Below are positions 6,991-13,250 of a DNA stretch of 15,263 nucleotides, in pieces. The DNA lies in NCBI GenBank assembly GCA_964575185.1, contig CAZNPW010000061.1:1-15263 (forward strand), written 5' to 3'. Each line of letters begins with the position of its first letter. The first letter of the stretch is position 1. The notes beneath the pieces were generated by a model, which did not search any database, was not told where the DNA came from, and was given only the letters and a program-made list of their open reading frames with translations. The DNA comes from CAZNPW01 sp964575185 (GTDB taxonomy: Bacteria; Pseudomonadota; Alphaproteobacteria; Rhodobacterales; Rhodobacteraceae). The translations under genes and the position numbers were made by a program.

Positions 6991-7862
6991 GCCGCCGCCT
7001 TCGCGGGCAGGCTCAGGCTCTCCTCGCGCAGCCAGGCCAGGAACCCCCGCGGGTTGTCGGCCCAGGGCCGCAGCACCTCCGGCCGGATCGGATGGCCGAC
7101 GAAAGGACGCTGCGGCTTGTAGAGCGACCGCTTGATCTCGTAGAGAAGCAGCCCCTGCCGCACCGTCGAGGACACCAGGTTCGCGATCTGGTAGGCGCGG
7201 CTGTTCTGGCCGGGAAAGAACATCGGCACCACCGTCGCGCCCGACCGCATCACCATCTTGTGGGTGAAGGGGTTCCACTCCGGCTCCACCGCGGTGCCGA
7301 ACCAGGTCTCGGACGTGGCGACCTTGCCTGCGGGGAACAGGATGATGACGCCGCCGGCCTTCAGCTGCGCCATGGCATCGTTGCGCATCTGCAACCCCAT
7401 CTCGCGCGCGTTCTCCTCGTGCGGGAAGGGCACGGGGATCATGAACTCGGCGACCTCGGGGATGCCGGTCAGAAGGCTGCGGGTCAGGATCTTGAAGTCG
7501 GGCCGCACCCGGCAGACCATCTCGGCGATCAGCATCCCGTCCACCACGCCGCTGGGGTGGTTCGACACCACCACCACCGGCCCGCTGCGCGGGATGCGCG
7601 CGATCTCCTCGGCCGGCGTGTCGATGCGGATGCCCATGTGGCGGATCGCGGCGGGCCAGAAGGGCGGGCCGAAGGGCGCCCCCGCGCGCTCGAACCGCCG
7701 GATCAGCGCCAGCAGGTGCGGCTTCGCGGTCAGCCACTCGATCGCCCGGATGGAGCCTGCCTTGAACGGGTTCGTGAAGGTCCCCGCGTAGGACAGCCGC
7801 CGCATGTCGTAGGGGCGCGGCGGGGCGGACGCGGCGGCGGGCGGGGCGGCGATGTCGTCCAT
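6957..7862 (-). CDS. Lysophospholipid/glycerophospholipid acyltransferase family protein (PlsC-like)
   Basis: A 301-aa member of the LPLAT superfamily, which transfers acyl chains to lyso-lipids at the inner membrane. The catalytic block is VVVVSNHPSGVVDGM with H102 and D108. It is followed by FKILTRSLLTGIPEV (123-137), the FPAG variant of the FPEG substrate motif (176-179) and FFPGQNSRAYQIANL (215-229). The spacing H-x5-D, not H-x4-D, is typical of the hemolysin-like branch of the superfamily. No clear transmembrane helix is seen. The ATG at 7862 starts MDDIAAPP; there is no obvious Shine-Dalgarno, and an upstream ATG (7946) would overlap the HPr gene. It follows HPr by 55 bp on the same strand and overlaps the end of the dehydrogenase gene by 34 bp. 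The exact substrate cannot be assigned; phosphatidic acid or ornithine-lipid synthesis is possible. Confidence 0.85.
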   Translation of the reverse strand: MDDIAAPPAAASAPPRPYDMRRLSYAGTFTNPFKAGSIRAIEWLTAKPHLLALIRRFERAGAPFGPPFWPAAIRHMGIRIDTPAEEIARIPRSGPVVVVSNHPSGVVDGMLIAEMVCRVRPDFKILTRSLLTGIPEVAEFMIPVPFPHEENAREMGLQMRNDAMAQLKAGGVIILFPAGKVATSETWFGTAVEPEWNPFTHKMVMRSGATVVPMFFPGQNSRAYQIANLVSSTVRQGLLLYEIKRSLYKPQRPFVGHPIRPEVLRPWADNPRGFLAWLREESLSLPAKAAAQRVGTGTSPR

Positions 7863-7917
7863 GGGCGGCGCGTCACGGGACTGGGGAGGGCGAGGCTGGC
7901 CCCGCGTGTCCCTGCGG

Positions 7918-8184
7918 TCAGTAATCCTCTCCGAACCTCTCTGCAACCAGCGCGGCCAGCGCGTCGGCCAGTTGCGCCGCCTGCGGCCCCTCGGTCTCGA
8001 CCACGATGGTGCTGCCCCGCGCGGCCCCCAGCATCAGAAGGCCCATGATCGAATCGCCCGCCACGCGCATCCCGTCGCGCAGCACGGCAGCGCTCGCGTC
8101 ATGCGCCTCCACCACCTCGACGAAGCGGGCGCTGGCGCGGGCGTGCAGGCCCTTCTCGTTCACGATCACCAGCTCGCGGATCAC
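7918..8184 (-). CDS. Phosphocarrier protein HPr
   Basis: A small cytoplasmic phosphotransferase protein (88 aa). The phosphorylatable H14 lies in NEKGLHARASARFVE, and the regulatory serine S45 is in GDSIMGLLMLGA, corresponding to Ser46 of Bacillus HPr. Both sites are present, so it could be phosphorylated by an enzyme I and by the HPr kinase encoded in the same cluster. The start is GTG at 8184; that GTG shares bases with the TGA of the upstream EIIA gene (GTGA, 4-nt overlap), so translation is probably coupled. There are no sugar permease (EIIBC) genes nearby, consistent with a regulatory, nitrogen-type PTS instead of sugar uptake. The name ptsH or npr would be used depending on convention. 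Confidence 0.94.
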   Translation of the reverse strand: MIRELVIVNEKGLHARASARFVEVVEAHDASAAVLRDGMRVAGDSIMGLLMLGAARGSTIVVETEGPQAAQLADALAALVAERFGEDY

Positions 8185-8576
8185 GGCCGCGCCCCCACGT
8201 CCAGGCTGTTGATGTACTTGCGCCCCGCGTCCAGCGCCGCCGCCACCGCCTCGGGCACCGTCAGGTCGCGCGACTTGGCGAGCTTGACGAGCATCGGCAG
8301 GTTCGCGCCATAGAGGATGCGCCGGTCGGTCCCCATGCAGGCCATCAAGGACAGGTTCGACGGGCTGCCGCCGAACATGTCGGTCACGATCACCACCCCC
8401 GACCCGTCGTCCACCCCGTCGGCGGCGGCGCAGATCTCGGCCTGCTTGGCGCGGCGGTCGTGCTCGTCCTCGATCGTGATCGCGCGCACGCCCTGCTGCG
8501 GGCCCACCACATGCTCCACCGCCAGAAGATACTCGCGCGCGAGACCCCCGTGGGCGACGATGACGATACCGATCAC
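8181..8576 (-). CDS. PTS EIIA component, mannose (EIIA-Man) family
   Basis: A 131-aa stand-alone EIIA-Man domain. The phosphoacceptor H9 lies in IGIVIVAHGGLAREYL, and the family motif VIVTDMFGGSPSNLSL (62-77) follows, then RILYGANLPMLVKL (86-99). In Alphaproteobacteria this protein receives phosphate from HPr and acts as a regulator, as no partner IIB/IIC is present here. The start is GTG at 8576, embedded in the stop of rapZ (GTGA, 4-nt overlap), and its own stop overlaps the HPr start in the same way. The three genes rapZ-EIIA-HPr therefore form one tightly coupled translational unit. The symbol manX is often used for the orthologue but would imply mannose transport, so it is left blank. 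Confidence 0.94.
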   Translation of the reverse strand: MIGIVIVAHGGLAREYLLAVEHVVGPQQGVRAITIEDEHDRRAKQAEICAAADGVDDGSGVVIVTDMFGGSPSNLSLMACMGTDRRILYGANLPMLVKLAKSRDLTVPEAVAAALDAGRKYINSLDVGARP

Positions 8577-9493
8577 GCGGACCTGACCCTGGCTGCCTCG
8601 GTCGCGGCGGCGGGGGCCGTGCGCTCGAGCTCGAGATGGCGTTTTGACACCGCCCAGCCGCTCTCCGCAAGGGCATCGCCCAGCATTTCCACCAGCGCGA
8701 CCGACCGGTGCTGGCCCCCGGTGCAGCCGAAGGCAATGGTGAGATGCGCCTTGCCCTCGTCGAGGTTGGCGGGCAGAAGCAGCGCCACCAGGTCGCGCAC
8801 CCGCGCGAAGAACGGCGCGAAGCGCGCGTCGGCCGCGATATGCGCCCGCACCGCCGGGTCGCGCCCGTCCAGCGCCCGCAGGGCCGCCACCCAGTGCGGG
8901 TTCGCGAGGAACCGGCAGTCGAGCACGATGTCCGCCCCCCGCGGCAGCCCGCGGCGATAGCTGAAGCTCTGCAGGCCCACCGCCAGCCCCGTGCCCTCGG
9001 CCGGCGCGAACCACCGCCGCACCTCGGCCGCAAGGTCGTGCACCGACAGATCGGTGGTGTCGATCAGGTGGTCGGCCCGCGCCCGCACCGGGGCCAGCAG
9101 GCTGTTCTCGCGCGCGATCCCCTCCGCCGGGCTTTCGTGCGGGGCGAGCGGGTGGCGGCGGCGCGTCTCGGAATAGCGCCGGATCAGCGCCTCGGGCGCG
9201 CAGTCGAGGTAGAGCACCTCTGCCGTCACGCGCGGGTCGCGGGTCAGCGTGTCGATCAGCTCGATCAGCGCGGTCGCCGCAAAGTCGCGGTTGCGCGCGT
9301 CGAGCCCCAGCGCGACGGGCCGCCCGCCCCCGGGCGCGTCGATCAGCGTCGGCACCAGCCGCAAGGGCAGGTTGTCGATCGTCTCCCACCCCAGGTCCTC
9401 GAAGGCGCGGATCGCCGTGGTCCGCCCGGCCCCCGACGGCCCGGTCACCATGACCAGGCGCGGCGAGGGGGGCGGGGGCGTGGCTGCGGGCAT
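8573..9493 (-). CDS. rapZ: RNase adapter protein RapZ (YvcJ/YhbJ P-loop family)
   Basis: A 306-aa P-loop nucleotide-binding protein. In enteric bacteria RapZ delivers the small RNA GlmZ to RNase E and senses glucosamine-6-phosphate; its role in Alphaproteobacteria is not established. The N-terminal nucleotide domain begins VMVTGPSGAGRTTAIRAFED, where the Walker A lysine is replaced by Arg24. DNLPLRLVPTLI (39-51), LDARNRD (64-70) and LYLDCAPEALIRRYSETRR (94-112) follow. The C-terminal domain has SFSYRRGLPRGADIVLDCRF (176-195) and the signature FGCTGGQHRSVALVE (255-269). The ATG at 9493 lacks an obvious Shine-Dalgarno and lies 27 bp after hprK. A second ATG at 9451 would leave only four residues before the P-loop glycine, so it is less likely. 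The stop overlaps the EIIA start. Confidence 0.93.
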   Translation of the reverse strand: MPAATPPPPSPRLVMVTGPSGAGRTTAIRAFEDLGWETIDNLPLRLVPTLIDAPGGGRPVALGLDARNRDFAATALIELIDTLTRDPRVTAEVLYLDCAPEALIRRYSETRRRHPLAPHESPAEGIARENSLLAPVRARADHLIDTTDLSVHDLAAEVRRWFAPAEGTGLAVGLQSFSYRRGLPRGADIVLDCRFLANPHWVAALRALDGRDPAVRAHIAADARFAPFFARVRDLVALLLPANLDEGKAHLTIAFGCTGGQHRSVALVEMLGDALAESGWAVSKRHLELERTAPAAATEAARVRSA

Positions 9494-9520
9494 GGCGCGG
9501 GGGCGGACGGGGACGCGAGG

Positions 9521-9979
9521 TCAGGCGGGGCGGCCTGGCTGCAAAAGCAGCATCAGCGCCACCGGAACATGGGGGTCGCGCGCGACCCGCACAAGCGGGA
9601 TCACGCAGCCGAGAAGCCGCACCGTCTCGGCCTCGGGCAGGCGGGGCGGTGCTGCGGCCTGCACCAGCGCGACCAGCGCGACGCGCGCCTCCGCGCGGTG
9701 CGGCGCGCGCACGAGGCCCAGGCCCCGGGCCTCGATCGCGCCCGCGAGCGCCGGGTTCGGGCAGCGCGCGGTCACCCCGTCGCCCGCGCGCGCCAGGGCC
9801 ACGAGGTCATCCGCGACCAGCGCCGCGCCGAGGCCGACGAGCTGCAGCGCGAGCGTCGATTTCCCCGCCCCCGCAGGCCCGCGGATCAGCACCGCCGCGT
9901 CGCCGAAGGCCACGGCGCCGCCCTGGCACGTCGCCGTCAGACCCGCGGCAGGCAGTCCGATGTCGACATCACTCCCCAT
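9521..9979 (-). CDS. hprK: HPr kinase/phosphorylase, short alphaproteobacterial form
   Basis: A 152-aa protein matching only the C-terminal catalytic domain of HPr kinase/phosphorylase; Bacillus HPrK is about twice as long. Walker A RGPAGAGKSTLALQL (33-47) is intact, and ALVADDLVAL (53-62) carries the acidic pair equivalent to the SDD/ADD motif. EARGLGLVRAP (83-93) corresponds to the HPrK signature. The short form without the N-terminal domain is known from Rhizobiales and related alphaproteobacteria, so it is not a truncation artefact. GGGGAG lies 8 nt before the ATG at 9979. The substrate is presumably S45 of the HPr encoded two genes downstream. It lies 27 bp upstream of rapZ but is separated from chvG by about 640 bp of repeats. 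Confidence 0.92.
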   Translation of the reverse strand: MGSDVDIGLPAAGLTATCQGGAVAFGDAAVLIRGPAGAGKSTLALQLVGLGAALVADDLVALARAGDGVTARCPNPALAGAIEARGLGLVRAPHRAEARVALVALVQAAAPPRLPEAETVRLLGCVIPLVRVARDPHVPVALMLLLQPGRPA

Positions 9980-10095
9980 CGCGCCCGCTCCCCTGCCACC
10001 CCGCACCTCCGGCGAAGGCCACAGGCCCTGCCACGCCCTTGCAGCCGCACGCGGAGGCGCAGCGCGATCCCTGCGCCGCCGTGGCCCGCAGCCGC

Positions 10096-10145
10096 AGGCA
10101 GCCGCCCGCATGCGGCGCGCAGGCAGCCGCCCGCATGCGGCGCGC
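10096..10145. repeat. Perfect 25-bp tandem duplication with an internal palindrome
   Basis: Positions 10096-10120 and 10121-10145 are identical, head to tail. Each copy contains the perfect 10-bp palindrome CCGCATGCGG (10106-10115; second copy 10131-10140), flanked by GCCGC/GCGGC bases that can extend the pairing. A partial copy (GCAGCCGC) precedes the first, as expected from slippage. Confidence 0.85.
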
Positions 10146-10185
10146 GGGCGGCATCCTGTTGCACCGCGTGAACGGGCGGCAGCCG

Positions 10186-10570
10186 CCACGCGCGCCGAGG
10201 CCACGTCCGCCACGCCACACCGCGCGCCGAGACCGCGACGCCCGCACCCCGCACCCCGCACCGGCAGCCGGGCCGCGCCGCCCCGTCAAACCCCGCCCCG
10301 CCACGCGCGCCGAGGCCACGTCCGCGATGCCCGCCCCGCCACGCGCGCCGAGGCCACGTCCGCCACGCCACACCGCGCGCACAGACCACGATGCCTGCCC
10401 CGCACCGGCAGCCGAGCCGCGCCGCCCCGTCAAACCCCGCCCCGCCGCGCGCGCCGAGGCCACGTCCGCGATGCCCGCCCCCGCCGCACGCGCCGAGGCC
10501 ACGTCCGCCACGCCACACCGCGCGCCTAGACCGCGATGCCCGCCCCGCCCCGCGCCCCGCCACCGGCAGG
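10186..10570. repeat. Higher-order tandem repeat, five copies of a 20-bp core in long/short alternation
   Basis: The 20-bp core CGCGCCGAGGCCACGTCCGC occurs exactly at 10191-10210, 10306-10325, 10344-10363, 10450-10469 and 10489-10508. Copies 1, 3 and 5 continue with CACGCCACACCGCGCG and begin long units; copies 2 and 4 continue with GATGCCCGCCCC and form short units. The order is long (115), short (38), long (106), short (39), then a degenerating long unit. A 44-bp segment at 10259-10302 recurs at 10403-10446 with a single mismatch. The structure implies duplication of a composite unit of about 144-153 bp. Confidence 0.85.
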
Positions 10571-10621
10571 CGACCTGCGCACCCCGCCCCGACACCGGAC
10601 GTCCCGCCGCGCCCCGCGCCC

Positions 10622-12277
10622 TCACACCGGCAGGCCCACCACGAAGCGCGCGCCGAGCGGGTCCGACAGCGGGTCGGCGGCCGTGGGGCGGATGTTCTCG
10701 GCCCAGATCACCCCGCCGTGCGCCTCCACGATCTGCTTCGAGATCGCGAGGCCGAGGCCCGAATGGTTGCCGAAATCGCTGTTCGGCCGCTGCGAGTAGA
10801 AGCGCTTGAACACCTTCTGCAACGCCTCTTCGGGGATGCCCGGGCCGGTGTCCTCGACCACCACCAGCACGCGGCCGTCGCGGCAGCGGACCCAGACGCG
10901 GACCGCGTCGCCGTCCTCGCAGAACGAGATCGCGTTGGTGATGAGGTTCACGAAGACCTGCGCCAGCCGCCCCTCGAGGCCCCGGACGACCACCGGGTCG
11001 GCGGGCAGGTCGGTGATGAACTCCACCCCCTTCGCGGCGGCCTGACCGCCGAGGTATTCGGCCAGGTTGCGCACCGTGCGGGTCAGATCGAAAGGCTCCT
11101 CCTCCTCCTTCACCAGCTCGCTGTCGAGCCGGCTCGCGTTCGAGATGTCGCTGACCAGCCGGTCGAGCCGGCGCACGTCGTGCTCGATCACCTCCAGAAG
11201 CCGCTCGCGCTGGTCGTCGCGCCTGGCCACGCGCAGCGTGCCCACCGCGCTGCGCAAGCTGGCCAGCGGGTTCTTGATCTCGTGCGCCACATCCGCCGCG
11301 AACTGCTCGTTCGCCTCGATCCGGTCATAGAGCGCCGCCACCATGCCGCGCATCGCGATCGACAGCCGCCCGATCTCGTCGGGCCGCGCGGTCAGGTCCG
11401 GGATCCGCACCCGGCCCGGCGCCATCTTCCGCGCATCGCGGTCTCGGCCGAGCTCCGCCGCGGCGGCGAGGTCGGACAGCGGGTTCGCGATGGTCGAGGC
11501 CAGCACCAGGCTCAGCCCGATCGACACCAGCAGCGCGATGATGAACATCTGCAGCACCTGCTCGCGTTCGTGCCGCACCAGCGTGTCGATCTCGCCCTCG
11601 GGCGAGGTCAGCGCGACCGCGCCGATGACCCGACCGCCCTGCACGATCGGCGCGGCCACGGCGAACACCGTCCCGCCCGCCGGCCCGCGCGAGGTGGCCG
11701 AAACCGTCTGCCCCGCCAGCGCCTGCGCGATCAGCCCGTCGGTCACCGGCCTCTCGGGCGCCGGCGCACCGCGGCCGCCCACCGCCACGACCGACGACAC
11801 GCCGTTCCACACCGCGTTCAGGAAGTCGGTGATGACGGTCGACTGCGGCACCGCCGCACCCGCATCCGCAGGCCCCGTCACGCCCGCGAGCCGGGTGCCG
11901 TCCGCGCCCACGACCACGGCGGTGATGCCGGGGCCGACCGGCATCTCCGGCATCACCTGCGCCACCCGCGCGGCCAGCGCCGCGGCGTCGGGCAGCCCCG
12001 CCGCCAGCACCCGGGCCGACAGGTCGGCCTGCGTCACCAGCCCCTGCTCGCGCTGCACCACCACCCCGTCGCGGAACGGGTTCAGGAACAGCACCCCCGT
12101 CACCAGGATCACCAGCGCCAGGAGGTTGAACAGGATGATCTTCCGCGCCAAGGGCGACTGCCGCAGCCCGAACAGCCGCGGCCGCGCGCGCTGCGCCGCG
12201 TCGCCCGTGATCCAGTCCTCGCCCAAGAGCACGTCGCGGCCGGGGTCGGATCCGCCGAGGCGCGGCAGGGCCGTCAT
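10622..12277 (-). CDS. chvG: Sensor histidine kinase ChvG
   Basis: A 551-aa membrane histidine kinase, partner of ChvI. It has a cytoplasmic N-tail (1-45), TM1 about 46-66, a periplasmic sensor domain of about 175 residues, TM2 about 242-262, HAMP to about 318 and a dimerisation/phosphoacceptor domain with H332 in FAADVAHEIKNPLASLRSA. The ATPase domain has the N box (FVNLITNAISF, 442-452), G1 VEDTGPGIP (474-482), F box KVFKRFYSQRP and G2 NHSGLGLAISKQIV (504-517). The ATG overlaps the chvI stop (ATGA), so the pair is coupled. In Rhizobiales, ChvG (ExoS) responds to acid and envelope conditions under control of the periplasmic inhibitor ExoR; no exoR is visible here. The name rests on ChvI, neighbours and overall resemblance. 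Confidence 0.92.
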   Translation of the reverse strand: MTALPRLGGSDPGRDVLLGEDWITGDAAQRARPRLFGLRQSPLARKIILFNLLALVILVTGVLFLNPFRDGVVVQREQGLVTQADLSARVLAAGLPDAAALAARVAQVMPEMPVGPGITAVVVGADGTRLAGVTGPADAGAAVPQSTVITDFLNAVWNGVSSVVAVGGRGAPAPERPVTDGLIAQALAGQTVSATSRGPAGGTVFAVAAPIVQGGRVIGAVALTSPEGEIDTLVRHEREQVLQMFIIALLVSIGLSLVLASTIANPLSDLAAAAELGRDRDARKMAPGRVRIPDLTARPDEIGRLSIAMRGMVAALYDRIEANEQFAADVAHEIKNPLASLRSAVGTLRVARRDDQRERLLEVIEHDVRRLDRLVSDISNASRLDSELVKEEEEPFDLTRTVRNLAEYLGGQAAAKGVEFITDLPADPVVVRGLEGRLAQVFVNLITNAISFCEDGDAVRVWVRCRDGRVLVVVEDTGPGIPEEALQKVFKRFYSQRPNSDFGNHSGLGLAISKQIVEAHGGVIWAENIRPTAADPLSDPLGARFVVGLPV

Positions 12278-12975
12278 TCCTCGTTGTAGCGGTAGCCGAT
12301 ACCGTAGAGCGTCTCGATCGCCGAGAAATCGTCGTCGACCGCGCGCATCTTCTTGCGCAGCCGCTTGATGTGGCTGTCGATGGTGCGGTCGTCGACGTAG
12401 ACCTGGTCGTCATAGGCCACGTCCATCAGCTGGTCGCGGCTCTTCACGAAGCCCGGCCGCTGCGCCAGCGCCTGCAGGAGCAGGAACTCGGTCACCGTCA
12501 GGCTGACCTCGAGGCCCTTCCACGTCACCGAATGGCGCAAGGGGTCCATCACCAGCGACCCGCGCTCCATCAGCCGGTTTTCCTCGGCCATCGCCGTCTC
12601 GCCCGACACGACCGCATCCTGCCGCCGCAGGAGCGCGCGGATCCGCTCCACCAGCAGCCGCTGGCTGAAGGGCTTCTTGACGTAGTCGTCCGCGCCCATC
12701 CGCAGGCCCAGCACCTCGTCGATCTCGTCGTCCTTCGAGGTCAGGAAGATGATCGGCATCGTGGTCTTCTGCCGCAGCCGCTGCAGCAGGTCCATGCCGT
12801 CCATCCGCGGCATCTTGATGTCGAGCACCGCCATGTCGGGCAGCCGCCGGTTGAACGCGTCGAGCGCGGTCTGGCCGTCGTTGTACGTCTCGACCTCGAA
12901 CCCCTCGGCCTCGAGCGTCATCGACACCGAGGTCAGAATGTTCCTGTCGTCGTCCACAAGGGCGATCCGTGACAT
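12274..12975 (-). CDS. chvI: Response regulator ChvI (OmpR/PhoB family)
   Basis: A 233-aa DNA-binding response regulator. The receiver domain has the acidic pocket D8-D10 (LVDDDRNILTSVSMTLEAEG), phosphoacceptor D52 (MAVLDIKMPRMDGMDLL), T79 (FLTSKDDEIDEVLGLRMGAD) and K101 (DYVKKPFSQRLL). The C-terminal winged helix contains LTVTEFLLLQALAQRPGFVKSR and VDDRTIDSHIKRLRKKMR, with ETLYGIGYRYNEE at the end. These segments closely match ChvI of other alphaproteobacteria. The ATG at 12975 was chosen because it begins MSRIALVDDD; an in-frame ATG at 13191 would add 72 unrelated residues. The stop overlaps the chvG start. The gene is divergent from pckA, the same arrangement as in Rhizobiales, where ChvI and pckA are also neighbours. 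Confidence 0.96.
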   Translation of the reverse strand: MSRIALVDDDRNILTSVSMTLEAEGFEVETYNDGQTALDAFNRRLPDMAVLDIKMPRMDGMDLLQRLRQKTTMPIIFLTSKDDEIDEVLGLRMGADDYVKKPFSQRLLVERIRALLRRQDAVVSGETAMAEENRLMERGSLVMDPLRHSVTWKGLEVSLTVTEFLLLQALAQRPGFVKSRDQLMDVAYDDQVYVDDRTIDSHIKRLRKKMRAVDDDFSAIETLYGIGYRYNEE

Positions 12976-13008
12976 TGGGCCTGATCCTGCTCTTTTATGT
13001 TTTCCGCG

Positions 13009-13037
13009 ATACTGTTGCCTTTGCCGCCACAATTCAA
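13009..13037 (-). promoter_or_regulatory. Candidate chvI promoter
   Basis: On the minus strand TTGAAT (13037-13032) and CAGTAT (13014-13009) are separated by 17 nt, giving a predicted start near 13002 and a leader of about 27 nt. The -10 match is weak (3/6) but the spacing is ideal, and an AGGA element lies in the leader before the ATG at 12975. Confidence 0.4.
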
Positions 13038-13072
13038 CAGCGAACTGCGAATCACGGGCGGCCCCTGCGCCC

Positions 13073-13118
13073 ATTCCCGCAGGAATTTCCAAAGGAATGA
13101 CTAATTTGCGACAGTCGC
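13073..13118. promoter_or_regulatory. Cluster of short palindromes in the chvI-pckA divergent region
   Basis: Three inverted repeats follow each other: ATTCC-CGCA-GGAAT (13073-13086), TTCC-AAA-GGAA (13087-13097) and GCGAC-A-GTCGC (13108-13118). They lie upstream of the candidate chvI promoter and between it and the pckA operators. They could be binding sites for ChvI itself or another regulator; no known consensus was matched. Confidence 0.35.
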
Positions 13119-13134
13119 TCGCGCGGCCCCGCAA

Positions 13135-13168
13135 TGGTGGCGCAAACATCCCCCTGGTGGCGCTAACA
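13135..13168 (+). promoter_or_regulatory. Two tandem LacI-family-like operators upstream of pckA (CceR/PckR type)
   Basis: TGGTGGCGCAAACA (13135-13148) and TGGTGGCGCTAACA (13155-13168) are near-identical 14-bp repeats exactly 20 bp apart. The second matches the palindrome TGTTAGCGCTAACA, the kind of site used by LacI-family carbon regulators, at 12 of 14 positions; the first matches at 11. They end 82 bp before the pckA ATG. In Rhodobacter CceR and Sinorhizobium PckR, regulators of this family act on gluconeogenic genes including pckA. That is recalled knowledge; the assignment here is inference. Confidence 0.55.
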
Positions 13169-13250
13169 GCCGCAGATGCAGCTTTTCCCAAGGAAATACA
13201 TGGTGGTATGGTGCACCCGATCCGCCTTCTAACAGCCTCGGAGCGGGCCC

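Larger units (their letters stand above)
9980..10621. other. Non-coding, GC-extreme repeat region between chvG and hprK
   Basis: No gene is supported here. The plus strand is strongly C-rich (runs of CCGCC, CCCCG) and the minus strand G-rich, with very few A or T. Long open frames cross the region on both strands, but only because stop codons are rare at this composition. The repeats in it are spaced 115, 38, 106 and 39 bp apart, which does not preserve a reading frame. It contains a 25-bp tandem duplication (10096-10145) and a five-copy composite repeat (10186-10570), described separately. No promoter for hprK was recognised; a ribosome site GGGGAG lies just upstream of its ATG. Confidence 0.75.

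Noticed and set aside
7863..7917. Possible terminator or small gene between HPr and the acyltransferase
   Set aside because: Only 55 bp without a convincing hairpin or T-tract; no start codon with a ribosome site.
9521..9979. hprK as a truncated pseudogene
   Set aside because: The 152-aa catalytic-domain-only form is a known alphaproteobacterial type and its Walker A, acidic motif and signature are intact.
10186..10570. CRISPR array
   Set aside because: Repeats alternate long and short spacing, the intervening sequences are themselves repeated, and no cas genes are present.
9969..10625. Minus-strand frames through the repeat region with repeated peptides such as ADVASARVAGRGLTG
   Set aside because: The DNA repeats are spaced by lengths that are not multiples of three, so the same peptide appears in different frames; composition alone keeps the frames open, and no family is recognisable.
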